From SKLM01 sp964575455 (GTDB lineage Bacteria; Chloroflexota; Anaerolineae; B4-G1): a DNA stretch of 64,000 bases. The stretch's first letter is position 1, and each line of letters starts with the position of its first letter. Positions 37,890 to 46,185 of the stretch are shown here, one piece after another. The translations under genes were made by a program, and so were the position numbers. The stretch is taken from the NCBI GenBank assembly GCA_964575455.1, contig CAZNRX010000015.1, forward strand, positions 1 to 64,000, given 5' to 3'. The notes beneath the pieces are model-generated. The model did no database searches. It was given only the letters and a program-made list of their open reading frames with translations, and had not been told where the DNA came from.

Positions 37890-38131
37890 GCTGACATCCT
37901 CCCTGCTGATTCCTCCGCTGACGCATCCACGGGCTGCTTGAGCACCTGCACGGCACACTGCGGCCTGGGCAGGAGCATGGGCACCTCCTGACGGTAGGCC
38001 TCGTACGTCTCCCCAAACCTGTCGCACAGCTCCGGCTCCTCCACCAAGAACAGGAAGCTGAAGATCCACAGCCACTGCGTGATGGCGACCAAGACAAACC
38101 AAAGGATCAAACGGACACGACACGTCGACAT
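37886..38131 (-). pseudogene. C-terminal fragment of isoprenylcysteine methyltransferase-like membrane protein
   Basis: The sequence RLILWFVLVAITQWLWIFSF followed by EEPELCDRFGETYEAYRQEV and PMLLPRP matches the C-terminus of the ICMT/PEMT-like membrane methyltransferases. The upstream helices and the SAM-binding region are absent, so only about 80 of some 200 residues remain. The stop overlaps the start of the NAD kinase gene by four bases. Confidence 0.65.
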
Positions 38132-38142
38132 ACGTGCACCCT

Positions 38143-38379
38143 TCAATCGCGACGGCAAGTGCTGCCGTCCGAGCATGGCGGCGCGTCGCACCGCTCGGCT
38201 CGACCGCAGCAGGTGCTGCCCGCCGGCCGCGACGTGCGGCCGCTCAGCATGATGGGGGCGGAGAGCAGCTTATCCAGCGACGCCCCTCCACACTCCGGGC
38301 AGGTGACCGCCTTGCTGCCCCGCACCAGCGCCTCGAATGTCGTTCCACACTCAGCACAACGATACTCGTAGATCGGCAT
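38143..38379 (-). CDS. FmdB-family zinc-ribbon protein
   Basis: A 78-residue protein starting MPIYEYRCAECGTTFEALV has the FmdB zinc ribbon: two CxxC pairs (CAEC and CPEC) about 20 residues apart. A Cys-rich C-terminal tail (STCCGRAERCDAPPC) is unusual and could bind another metal. FmdB was first noted as a putative regulator near formamidase genes, but the function is open. GAGGAGGG lies upstream of the start. Confidence 0.85.
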   Translation of the reverse strand: MPIYEYRCAECGTTFEALVRGSKAVTCPECGGASLDKLLSAPIMLSGRTSRPAGSTCCGRAERCDAPPCSDGSTCRRD

Positions 38380-38403
38380 CAAGCCCTCCTCAGTCCTGTC
38401 TGC

Positions 38404-38883
38404 TCAGCGCCCACGCCGCCGCCGTCGCATCCGGCGCCCGCGCCCGTTGGAGCGGCCCGCGCTGGGCTGCGACACGTCACCAGTCGGGGCGACACCCGTC
38501 TGTTCCGAAGGTTGCGTCAGCCAACGCCCCACCACGTGGGCCACAGCCCTGGTGGCCTTCGCGAGCAGACCCGCTCCCGCCACCGCGAGCGCCGGAGCCG
38601 CGGTTTCGATCAGCGGCCGGGAGCGCTGGACCGCGGGTGCGCGGCTCGCTGGACGGCTCACGGAGCGCTGCTCCTCCACTGTCAGAAGCTCACCCTCCAC
38701 GACCGGTTGGATCGCCTCCCGCGGGCAGACCTCGAGACAGGCCCCGCAGCCGGTGCACGTCTCCTCATCGACGTCCGCCTTGCCGTCGATCAAGGTGATG
38801 GCCCCGACGGGGCACGCGTCAACGCACGCGCCGCACCCTGTGCAGCGCTCAGCATCTATCCATACGATCTGGTTCCTCGACAT
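38404..38883 (-). CDS. 2[4Fe-4S] ferredoxin with Arg-rich C-terminal extension
   Basis: Two clusters are visible: CTGCGACVDACPVGAI and CTGCGACLEVCPREAI, both CxxCxxCxxxCP. The first 65 residues are a bacterial-type ferredoxin for low-potential electron transfer. About 95 further residues include a short hydrophobic patch (APALAVAGAGLLAKA) and a very basic end (GRRMRRRRRGR), which may tether the protein to the membrane or nucleic acid. AGGAGGTACAG precedes the ATG at 38883. Confidence 0.88.
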   Translation of the reverse strand: MSRNQIVWIDAERCTGCGACVDACPVGAITLIDGKADVDEETCTGCGACLEVCPREAIQPVVEGELLTVEEQRSVSRPASRAPAVQRSRPLIETAAPALAVAGAGLLAKATRAVAHVVGRWLTQPSEQTGVAPTGDVSQPSAGRSNGRGRRMRRRRRGR

Positions 38884-38951
38884 CTGTACCTCCTTCGTCT
38901 TAAACGGTCGTCCCGCAGCGTCCATACCCTCTAACCGGGGACGCTCCTAAC

Positions 38952-39617
38952 CTACTCATCTCCTTGTGACGCCTGATGCAGGGCTATGGCGATGAACCCG
39001 CCCCAGGGCAGGTGGGCCTGCGGCCAGGGCCGTTCCCAGCACGGGAAGAGCGTGGTGCGCCAGACGACACGGCCTGCATTGTCCGCCGCAGCGCGCAGTC
39101 GTCGCTCCAACGCCCTCACGCCGTAGAAACGAGCGTAGTCGTAGAGGGTGGAACGGAACAGCCCACTCAGCCGACGCCTCAGACCAAGCAGGCTCCAGCG
39201 GTTGAGCACGCCCAACAGCACACCGTCTCGAGCCACCCTCACGGCCTCCGCCAACGCCCTCTCCGGGCAATCCAGGAACTCCAGCGTGGTGATCAACGCC
39301 GTCACGTCGAACACGCCGTCGGCGAAGGGTAGACGGCGTGCATCACCCCGCACCAAGGGCATCCCGTTCAGCGCCCACGCCTCCGCCAGCATGGGCGCCG
39401 AGAGATCCAAACCCGCGGCTGCCCATCCCGCGTCGCGCAGCCAGCGCGTGAAGTGCCCCGTGCCGCATCCCACCTCCAGCACGCTCCGCGCTCCGGAGAA
39501 GCCCTCCAGCAGCCGCCGGAGCACAGCTTTCTCCAGTGCGTCGGCCCGCGCCCCCTCCACCGTTTCGTACCAGGACTCGTAGTTGGCAGCCGCCTCCTCG
39601 TCGAAAACCGTGTTCAT
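38952..39617 (-). CDS. Class I SAM-dependent methyltransferase
   Basis: The 221-residue protein has motif I VLEVGCGTGHFTRWL, the acidic loop GLDLSAPML, RGDARRLPFADGVFDV and the post-motif LITTLEFLDCPERAL. These identify a class I methyltransferase of the UbiE/BioC kind, but the substrate is not evident. The ATG at 39617 was chosen because the upstream extension lacks similarity. The gene lies in the minus-strand run with ferredoxin and thioredoxin reductase. Confidence 0.85.
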   Translation of the reverse strand: MNTVFDEEAAANYESWYETVEGARADALEKAVLRRLLEGFSGARSVLEVGCGTGHFTRWLRDAGWAAAGLDLSAPMLAEAWALNGMPLVRGDARRLPFADGVFDVTALITTLEFLDCPERALAEAVRVARDGVLLGVLNRWSLLGLRRRLSGLFRSTLYDYARFYGVRALERRLRAAADNAGRVVWRTTLFPCWERPWPQAHLPWGGFIAIALHQASQGDE

Positions 39618-39673
39618 ACCATCCAAGGTTGACCAAGACGCGCCCGGAGCCGCTCGTCCCGGGGGCTGCCCCT

Positions 39674-39919
39674 TCAACTGGGCTTGGGGCAGGCGTTTGA
39701 CAATGTTACGCACATCACCGCGTCTCCCTGCTCGCTCGTCCGGTGGAAGGCCTCCTGCAGCGCCTCGAAGACGGTCTCCTCCTCTCCCCACACCAGCGTG
39801 CTCATCTCGCCCACGCGCACGTGCAGTCCATGTCGCTTGAAGGTTCGCACCGCCTCGCGGATGTCGGGGCCGATCGAGACTTGTCGCAGCGGATAAAGGC
39901 TAACCTGGGCTGTGATCAC
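39674..39919 (-). CDS. MTH1187/YkoF-like thiamine-binding family protein
   Basis: The 81-residue protein, ITAQVSLYPLRQVSIGPDIR and onward with HVRVGEMSTLVWGEEETVFE and VMCVTLSNACP, matches the small ferredoxin-like-fold MTH1187/YkoF family, which binds thiamine-related ligands in some members. I chose the GTG at 39919 because AAGGAGAGAGGAG lies upstream; an ATG at 40009 adds a low-complexity stretch. It follows DUF1638 closely. Confidence 0.75.
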   Translation of the reverse strand: MITAQVSLYPLRQVSIGPDIREAVRTFKRHGLHVRVGEMSTLVWGEEETVFEALQEAFHRTSEQGDAVMCVTLSNACPKPS

Positions 39920-39989
39920 GTGATCCGCGCTCCTCTCTCCTTGAGGGCTTGCCTCCGGCGCCGTAGTCGTCGGGGTGGCGCCCACACCC

Positions 39990-40685
39990 CTATTGACCGG
40001 ATGACCCATCCTCTTCGGGGAGGCTCTCTGTGAGCAGTCGCTTGAAGTGGTCGAGCGTGATCGGCTCAAACGTCACCTCCAAGCCCGTCCAATCGAACAG
40101 TTCTAGGATCTCCTCGGGGTGCTCCGCCATGAACGTGTCGGCGATCCCCAGCGTGTCCAGCACCATGATCTTGTCATAGAACCCGGGGAAGTTGGCGTTC
40201 GCGTCCGCCGCATCCCATCCGAAGTACCTCTGGTAGACCATCTTCCAGCTTCGCAGCCAACCCGGCGTGAACCAGAGGATCTTGTTCTCTCTTCCCCCGC
40301 TGATGCGCTGCCGCTCCTCAAAGCCGGCCATCATGTCGTATCCATACGCGCCCCGCACTCGCGCAATGCCCTCACCGTGGTCGTTCAGGATGGTGTCCAC
40401 GCGCTTCAATGGTTCATCGGTGCTGGTGTAGCACTTCTCGCCGTACACCACCGTTATCTTCTCGTCCGGACACGTGGCCTTCGCCTGCTCCAAGCGGTCG
40501 AGAAGATGCTCCTCCAGCTGATCCGGCACGGCGTGCAGACCTGGCGGCGTGAAGAAGACCCGCTTTGGACTGATGAACCCGGTCTCCACAAGATGGGTCA
40601 ACTCCGGGTGCAGCATCCCACAGGACACGACGCAGCGGTCCTCGAACCCTGCCTGTCGACCCTGAACCGACGTCATCTTGTTCAT
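39990..40685 (-). CDS. DUF1638 family protein
   Basis: The protein carries the DUF1638 signature CGMLHPEL near the start, VVYGEKCYTS and YQRYFGWDAADANANFPGFY later. DUF1638 proteins often occur beside corrinoid methyltransferases of anaerobes; their reaction is unknown. The start codon overlaps the thioredoxin reductase stop in TGATG, so both are translated together. The nearby CooC/CooT genes support a link with metal- or corrinoid-dependent one-carbon metabolism. Confidence 0.85.
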   Translation of the reverse strand: MNKMTSVQGRQAGFEDRCVVSCGMLHPELTHLVETGFISPKRVFFTPPGLHAVPDQLEEHLLDRLEQAKATCPDEKITVVYGEKCYTSTDEPLKRVDTILNDHGEGIARVRGAYGYDMMAGFEERQRISGGRENKILWFTPGWLRSWKMVYQRYFGWDAADANANFPGFYDKIMVLDTLGIADTFMAEHPEEILELFDWTGLEVTFEPITLDHFKRLLTESLPEEDGSSGQ

Positions 40686-41710
40686 CACTTACTCCTTCCG
40701 CCCTCCGTCTGCGCGATGGGCATACGCTCATTGGCCAGGAAACGCTCCGCCTCCATCGCGGCCTTTGCCCCCTCTGAGGCGGCCACCACCACCTGTCGGA
40801 AGCGCGGGTTCTGAACGTCGCCCGCTGCGAAGACACCTGGCACGTCGGTGTGTTGCCGCGCGTCGGTCACAATGTAGCTGCTCTCATCCAGTGCGATCTG
40901 GTCAACGAACGGATCCGTTTTCGGTAACATGCCGATGTATATAAACACGCCGTCGGCGTCTAGCAGCGACACCTCGTCCGTCTTGACGTTGCGGACGCGC
41001 ACACCGATGACCGTCTGCTCGCCCTGGATCTCCTCCACCACGCTGTCCCAGACGAACGTCATCTTCGGGTTCGCGAAGGCGCGCTCCTGGTAGATGCTCG
41101 TCGCTCGCAGTTCATCCCGCCGGTGTACCACGACGACCTCACGGGCGAACTTGGTCAGGAAGAGCCCTTCGTCGATGGCGCTGTCGCCCCCGCCGACCAC
41201 CACCACGCGCTTGCCCCGATAGAAGAAGCCGTCGCACGTGGCACAGATGGAAACTCCACGCCCGAAGAACCTCTTTTCTCCGGGTACGCCGAGTTGGCGA
41301 GGGGTGGCGCCAGTGGCGATGATCACCGTCTGGCTCTCATACGCCTGCGGGCCGGCTCGCACCAAGAGCGGCCAGCTTGAGAAATCGACCTCCGTCACGG
41401 CGGTCTGGACGATCTGGGCCCCGAAGCGCTCTGCCTGACGGCCGAAGCGCCGCGCCAGCTCCCCACCTTCGATGCCCTCCGGGAAGCCCGGGAAGTTCTC
41501 AATGTGGTTGGTGCTGGCGAGTTGACCGCCTCTGTTGGGGCCGGTCAGCACCACGGTGTCCAGGCCGGCGCGGGTGGCATAGATGGCGGCTGTGAGACCG
41601 GCTGGCCCGGCCCCGATGACTGTCAGATCATGTGGCTGGTCCGGCTCACGTTTCTCTGTCTCGGGTTCCTGAATCTTCTGCTCAGGTGCTTTCACCTTGA
41701 AATCAAGCAC
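40685..41710 (-). CDS. trxB: Thioredoxin reductase-like FAD/NAD(P)-dependent disulfide reductase
   Basis: The 341-residue protein has the FAD motif VIGAGPAGLTAAIYATRAG, the redox pair C-AT-C in GVSICATCDGFFYRG, the NAD(P) motif VVVGGGDSAIDEGLFL, and the C-terminal FAD motif GVFAAGDVQNPRFRQ. It should reduce thioredoxin or a similar small redox protein. The first 28 residues are an extra hydrophilic leader. The GTG start at 41710 is preceded by GAGGAGG. DUF1638 is coupled downstream. Confidence 0.92.
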   Translation of the reverse strand: MLDFKVKAPEQKIQEPETEKREPDQPHDLTVIGAGPAGLTAAIYATRAGLDTVVLTGPNRGGQLASTNHIENFPGFPEGIEGGELARRFGRQAERFGAQIVQTAVTEVDFSSWPLLVRAGPQAYESQTVIIATGATPRQLGVPGEKRFFGRGVSICATCDGFFYRGKRVVVVGGGDSAIDEGLFLTKFAREVVVVHRRDELRATSIYQERAFANPKMTFVWDSVVEEIQGEQTVIGVRVRNVKTDEVSLLDADGVFIYIGMLPKTDPFVDQIALDESSYIVTDARQHTDVPGVFAAGDVQNPRFRQVVVAASEGAKAAMEAERFLANERMPIAQTEGGRSK

Positions 41711-41830
41711 TACGCCTCCTCGTGGTCACGCCAGTTGACGGTGCAAATCGATTCGATTCCGCTATCACGTCCGCGCGCGGTTTCAGTGCTCGCCAGCGCC
41801 ATAGCGACGGCGCTGCGAGCTCGAATGAGC

Positions 41831-42028
41831 CTACTCACTAGCCTCTGCCTCGAGGATGATCGAGCCATTGATCAGATCGACGCTCTTGATCCTGTTTCGA
41901 AAACGCCGGCTCTCGCCTAGGAACGTGACCAACTGCAGACCGTGGTTCTCGGGCTTGATCCAGGCCACGTCCTCCATCACTTGTCTCCGTTGACCGTTGT
42001 CCTCGATGTAGACTGTTGCTAAGCACAT
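41831..42028 (-). CDS. cooT: CooT-family nickel-binding protein
   Basis: A 65-residue protein beginning MCLATVYIEDNGQRRQV fits the CooT family, whose members bind Ni(II) through the N-terminal Cys2 and help load carbon monoxide dehydrogenase. GTAGGAGGACCT precedes the ATG. It lies eight bases downstream of cooC, so both are co-expressed. No CODH structural gene is in the window. Confidence 0.85.
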   Translation of the reverse strand: MCLATVYIEDNGQRRQVMEDVAWIKPENHGLQLVTFLGESRRFRNRIKSVDLINGSIILEAEASE

Positions 42029-42036
42029 AGGTCCTC

Positions 42037-42807
42037 CTACACCAGTTCGTCCACAATGCGCGCTATCGTTTTCTGCGCCTCCCTACTGTCGATCGGATGC
42101 CCTTCCAGGCCGGCACGGCGGATCTCCGGATCATAGCCCAGGGAGCCAACGACGGAGACGCCTCTCTCCTCCAGGTTGCTGCGCATTCTCGAAGCGAGCT
42201 CGTCCGAGTCGACCTTATTGAGCAGCGTCCAGACGTTCTCCATGTCCACCTCAGCGGCGAGGTCGTTCATCTTCTCGGCAAGCTCCAACGAGTCGAGGGA
42301 GGGCTCGGTGACGATCAGCATGTTGTCGATGCTCGTCTCAACGCCTCTCCCGAAGTGTTCGATGCCCGCCTCCAGGTCGATGAGCGCCACCTCATCCTTG
42401 TCGAGAGCTAGCCTCTTCAGGAACTCCCGGCTGAGCACCCCCATCGGACACGCACAGCCCTCCAGCGATTCAAGGATCTTGCCGATGCAGACCATGCTGA
42501 CACCATCCGTGGTGGCGATGTAGTCGGCCGGGATGTCCTCGGTCTTGATGATCTCCCGAGTGAGGATACTGTGAGGGGGATCCGAGCCATCCGAGTACGT
42601 GTTGAAGACGTTGCCCTTGCCCCCAACAAGCCCCAGAAGCGGCGAGGGACGTTTTTCCAGGCCCAGCATGCGGTACAGCGCTGGGTTCGATTCGTCTGAG
42701 TCGACCACCAGAACGCGATATCCCTTTCCGCGCATAGCCTTTGCCAAGAGAGCGACGGTGGTGCTCTTGCCGCTCCCGCCCTTTCCACCTACTGCGATCT
42801 TCTTCAT
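42037..42807 (-). CDS. cooC: CooC-like nickel-inserting P-loop ATPase
   Basis: The 256-residue ATPase has the deviant Walker A GGKGGSGKST, VVDSDESNPALYRMLGL and the CooC-type Cys motif GCACPMGVLS near residues 110-120, where the C-x-C pair binds nickel at the dimer interface. DLEAGIEHFGRG is the switch region. CooC drives nickel insertion into carbon monoxide dehydrogenase; related copies act in other corrinoid or Ni enzymes. cooT follows immediately. Confidence 0.9.
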   Translation of the reverse strand: MKKIAVGGKGGSGKSTTVALLAKAMRGKGYRVLVVDSDESNPALYRMLGLEKRPSPLLGLVGGKGNVFNTYSDGSDPPHSILTREIIKTEDIPADYIATTDGVSMVCIGKILESLEGCACPMGVLSREFLKRLALDKDEVALIDLEAGIEHFGRGVETSIDNMLIVTEPSLDSLELAEKMNDLAAEVDMENVWTLLNKVDSDELASRMRSNLEERGVSVVGSLGYDPEIRRAGLEGHPIDSREAQKTIARIVDELV

Positions 42808-43010
42808 GCCAATCTCCTACGCATCATCTTCGAATGCTGATTGCCTAAGTCTGCGAAAGCCTGACACGGCGTGTAACCTCAGTCTGACCGACGTGTCGTG
42901 CCCACTCAGCTAATCGGGCCTCATCCGCACACGTGAGACGCCGTGCTGTCTATGCCCCGAGACACTCCGCGGCGAAGGCATCGCCCCAACCGCGGAAGCG
43001 AGGCTGAGTC

Positions 43011-44324
43011 CTATCCAAGGCCCTCGGCTGAATCCGCCTGCGAGGCCAGATCGAGGTTCAATGTCTCTGGCACGGTGGTCAGCAGCGGAATCCTCAGGAA
43101 TAAGTCCACGATCAGCGGCACCAGGAATACATACGCTGGTCCCAATTCTCTCCATATCAGCCCGCCGATAATGGGAGCTGGGATGGTGACCATCCCCCGG
43201 AAGAGACCTTGCAGACCGCTCCACTTGCCCATCTCCTCCACTGAGACCAGCTCCAAGGTCATGGCCCCAGTCACGCCCGAGTTGATGTAGTAGAAGGTCC
43301 ACAGGGCACTGGCCAGTATCAAGGTGATCGAGCTGGTAGAGAAGATGAGGAGCACGTGGGAGGCGTACCACAGCGGGGTGAGCAGATAGATCACTTTCTT
43401 TCGCCCGATTCGATCTGCCAGCCGCCCGAAGGGGATGCCAAAGGCCAGACGCGCCAGGATGGTCGCCGTGCCCATGGCGCCCAGCACGTATTGGTTTGCC
43501 CCTTTCATCTCGTGGGCGAAAACCTGAAGAAACGGGGGTGTCATCGCCATGGGTAGAGACGTAAGCGAGGAGATGACGATCCACTTCCTCAGACGATGAC
43601 TGCCCCCAAGAAGTTGCTTAAATGCCTTGACCGGACCGGCGTCGAGCGTCGCTTCGCGGGTGCTTCTGATGTCCTTTAGCCGAACCGCAACGAAGAGAAG
43701 GACGAGAAAGTAGCCTACAAAGCGAATGTAGTAGAGAGGGCGAATGCCCTCCGCGTTCATCCCTCCAGAAGCGGTGACTATGGGAGCGGCGGCCAAGGGG
43801 GCAACCATGGACAGGATCGAGCGGAACGCGGCGCACAGGTTCTGTGCGGTTACGCGATCCTCGTTGTCCACGGAGTCGGCGCTGATGACGCTGCAGCCCG
43901 TGCCGGTCAGCCTCATGGCGGCGGCGTAGAGAATCATCGCGGCGATAATCACCTGCCAGCTCGGCGCCATGGCGTAGATAAGCGCCACGCTGGCCAACAA
44001 TCCCATACCCAACACGTAGAACCGCTTGAAGCCATACCGGTCGGCCAGCCAGCCCACCGGCACGGCTATGATGGCTGCGACCGCGTTGCCGATGCTGTTG
44101 ACAGTCCCCAGCTCCACCGACCCCGCCCCGAGGGATACGGTGTAGATGGAATCGTACTGTGCCGTCATGTTGAACAGGAAGCTGTTCAAAGCGGAGCGTG
44201 TGACCGCCACGCGGTAGTTGCGTTTCTGCCGTTTCACAAACCCAGTGAAACGCCCAATAGCTTCTTCAAGGGCCATCGCCAACGTCTGGCTCTCTGTCTT
44301 TTGCAACGGTGAGTCCTTATCCAT
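43011..44324 (-). CDS. MFS transporter
   Basis: The 437-residue protein has twelve probable helices. MFS loop motifs are seen as GWLADRYGFKRFYVLG (segments 2-3) and GRLADRIGRKKVIYLL (segments 8-9). An N-terminal hydrophilic leader of about 40 residues precedes helix one. Unlike the MFS gene at 2-3 kb, this one is complete. No substrate can be deduced. It lies upstream of cooC, separated by about 200 bases. Confidence 0.85.
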   Translation of the reverse strand: MDKDSPLQKTESQTLAMALEEAIGRFTGFVKRQKRNYRVAVTRSALNSFLFNMTAQYDSIYTVSLGAGSVELGTVNSIGNAVAAIIAVPVGWLADRYGFKRFYVLGMGLLASVALIYAMAPSWQVIIAAMILYAAAMRLTGTGCSVISADSVDNEDRVTAQNLCAAFRSILSMVAPLAAAPIVTASGGMNAEGIRPLYYIRFVGYFLVLLFVAVRLKDIRSTREATLDAGPVKAFKQLLGGSHRLRKWIVISSLTSLPMAMTPPFLQVFAHEMKGANQYVLGAMGTATILARLAFGIPFGRLADRIGRKKVIYLLTPLWYASHVLLIFSTSSITLILASALWTFYYINSGVTGAMTLELVSVEEMGKWSGLQGLFRGMVTIPAPIIGGLIWRELGPAYVFLVPLIVDLFLRIPLLTTVPETLNLDLASQADSAEGLG

Positions 44325-44338
44325 AGGTCATCACACGT

Positions 44339-44719
44339 CTATGTGCACCTGTTGACATACCGGCGGTAGCCGCTGGTATCGGCCTGCCCCTGTGCGTAGG
44401 CCTTGTGCCAACCGGATGGCACCGGCATCTCGTCGCACAGTTCCTTCCGTCGCGCCTCCAACAGGCAGCGCGGACGTTCCATGAAGTCGGCGGCGTACAT
44501 GACCCGATGGCCTGTCTCGGATGAGAGGCAGTCCAGCCAGCTCAGACCTTCCTCGCACCAGAGCAGGTGGTGGTCGAGAATCAGCGTGTCGATGTGCCGA
44601 GCCAACCGCTTCGCCAGCTTCCAGGTGCGCATCCGCCGCCTGGGGCCCAGGACGTCGTCGAGATAGAGGGGCGGACCACCGACGCACAGCGACTCCGCCC
44701 CCAGGATATCAATCCGCAC
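44339..44719 (-). pseudogene. UPF0282-type metallo-beta-lactamase-fold gene with large internal deletion
   Basis: The GTG at 44719 follows GGGAGGGACGGG and starts RIDILGAESL, the normal N-terminus of the UPF0282 MBL-fold proteins. It then jumps directly to GGPPLYLDDVLG and TLILDHHLLWCEEGLSWL, the last third of the same family. The metal-binding HxHxDH region and about 160 residues are missing. The frame stays open, so a 126-residue protein could be made, but it would lack the catalytic site. Confidence 0.7.
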
Positions 44720-44763
44720 CCCGTCCCTCCCACATCAGCCTTCGGTGAATCGTCGGAGGCCCG

Positions 44764-45195
44764 CTACTTGCGCGTCTTCGCCGGGGCCATCTCCGCCGCG
44801 TTCACCACGTGGTAGACGATGGGTGAGGCTGTCAGAGCGGGATGGGTGCCCATCTGGAACATAGCTATCTGCTCGGCCGTCATGCGGTTCTGCACGCAAG
44901 CGGCGATAGCGTTGATGATCTACCCGGCGGTTGTACCGCCCATCACCTGGCCGCCCAGCGCCAGGCCTGAGTTTCGCTCAAAGATCATCTTCACATTTGT
45001 CTGTGCTGCGCCGGGCATCTTCCCTGGGTGGCGATTGACGCCCTCGATGGCCACGGATACGACGTCGTAGCCCATATCCTCCGCCATCGCTTCCGTCAAG
45101 CCAGCGGTGGTCAGCCCGTGGTTGCCCACAGCTGTGGGCCAGACGCCCACCGTGCCCACGTTCTCGCGCTTGATGCCGAACAGCGTCAGCCTGTT
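44764..45195 (-). pseudogene. C-terminal remnant of an FAD-dependent disulfide oxidoreductase with in-frame TAG
   Basis: The frame reads LTLFGIKRENVGTVG, later NRHPGKMPGAAQTNVKMIFE and LALGGQVMGGTTAG, then TAG (44920-44922), then IINAIAACVQNRMTAEQIA and a normal end PAKTRK. This matches the dimerisation domain of CoA-disulfide reductase/NADH oxidase-like enzymes, where Glu would stand at the TAG. The FAD- and NAD-binding domains are absent. It is a decayed gene. Confidence 0.7.
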
Positions 45196-45304
45196 TCGTG
45201 TGTATTATTCCTTGTCTGCTGTGCTTGATGATAGGGACCGATGGTCCGCTTTGATGCGCACCCGCCGCAGCGGGTGCGTGTATGTCTCTCGTTCCTCCGC
45301 TCGT

Positions 45305-46021
45305 TCACGTCTCCCCTTGGAGGTCCTCCAGACGCTCCAACACCTGGGCAAGCTGGCCCTGCAGCTGTTGAGCTGTCTCCTTCAGCGCGGCGATCTCCTC
45401 TGCACGGGTAAGTTTGCCCTGTGGCGCTGAGGCCTGCGGTGGTGTGGGCGTCCCAGCGTCCTGATCGTACGCTGGACCGGCGGTGCCTATACCAGGCTGC
45501 ATCCTGGCGCCCATGCCGCGCCCCATGCCTCGGCCGCGACCCATCCCCATGCCGGGCCTTCGGCCTTGGCCCATCCCTCGCCCCATGCCGCGTCCCATGC
45601 CCATACCCGGCTGGGTGCCGCTCCCGGGGGGCGCGCCAGCCCCCGAGCCCATCCCCGGCCGGAGGCCTTGGCCGGCCTGCGCGGTGGGGTCGATGATCGA
45701 TTGCAGCTGCCCGGCTCGGAAGGCTTCGGCGGCCTGCCGCACGGTTCCACCCCCGATGGGGTAGATGGGAACGCCGGCCGACTGGAGAACGCTGAGGGCA
45801 TTGGGTCCCACGTTGCCGGTCACCACAGCCTTTGCCCCCTGCTCGATCACGAACTGGGCGGCCCGGATGCCGGCGCCGCTGGCCGCACCAATGGCCGGGT
45901 TCTCCACGGCCTCGTGCGTCATGCTCTCCGTGTCGACGAAGACGTAGGCCCGGCAGCGACCGAAGACCGGGCTTGTCGGCGCATCAAGATCCGCGCCGCT
46001 GCTTGTGACGACGATTCTCAT
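45305..46021 (-). CDS. NifX/NifB-type dinitrogenase cofactor-domain protein with Gly/Met/Arg repeats
   Basis: Residues 1-115 (MRIVVTSSGADLDAPTSPVF, FGRCRAYVFVD, GAKAVVTGNVGPNALSVL) are a Nif_X/FeMo-cofactor biosynthesis domain, a fold that holds Fe-S-Mo clusters in NifX, NafY and orange-protein-like systems. Then comes a low-complexity segment rich in GMGRGMG units, and finally a predicted coiled coil (LTRAEEIAALKETAQQLQGQ). The ATG at 46021 follows GAGGAGG. The DUF5320 proteins upstream have the same plan: Gly-rich part plus C-terminal coiled coil. No nitrogenase genes are present. Confidence 0.88.
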   Translation of the reverse strand: MRIVVTSSGADLDAPTSPVFGRCRAYVFVDTESMTHEAVENPAIGAASGAGIRAAQFVIEQGAKAVVTGNVGPNALSVLQSAGVPIYPIGGGTVRQAAEAFRAGQLQSIIDPTAQAGQGLRPGMGSGAGAPPGSGTQPGMGMGRGMGRGMGQGRRPGMGMGRGRGMGRGMGARMQPGIGTAGPAYDQDAGTPTPPQASAPQGKLTRAEEIAALKETAQQLQGQLAQVLERLEDLQGET

Positions 46022-46066
46022 TTGCAATCCTCCTCACGGGACGTATAATAGCGCTACCCACCAGAC

Positions 46067-46160
46067 GAGGGGCCCGGAGGCCCCTCATCCGGTCGGGCGC
46101 TCGGGGCGGGTGAGAACGTTGGTCACGGGAGTAGACGTCACTCCATCACACCCGCCCCGA
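46067..46160 (-). promoter_or_regulatory. Two strong hairpins between DUF5320 and the NifX-like gene
   Basis: TCGGGGCGGGTG (46101-46112) pairs perfectly with CACCCGCCCCGA (46149-46160), enclosing a smaller GGAGT/ACTCC hairpin. A second stem, GAGGGGCC-CGGA-GGCCCCTC, spans 46067-46086. In the transcript the larger comes first, then the smaller, about 45 bases before the NifX-like start. They may stop or attenuate transcription, or stabilise mRNA ends; no T-tract follows. Confidence 0.45.
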
Positions 46161-46185
46161 AGGTTGTTGGTCGAGGCCGCTCCGT

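Noticed and set aside
42910..43584. 224-codon minus-strand frame overlapping the MFS gene
   Set aside because: It is another frame of the MFS gene and has no membrane-protein or other family pattern.
44920..44922. Pyrrolysine at TAG codons (44920 and 58438)
   Set aside because: Expected residues are Glu and Leu, neither gene belongs to a Pyl family, and no pylT/pylS-like sequence is in the window.
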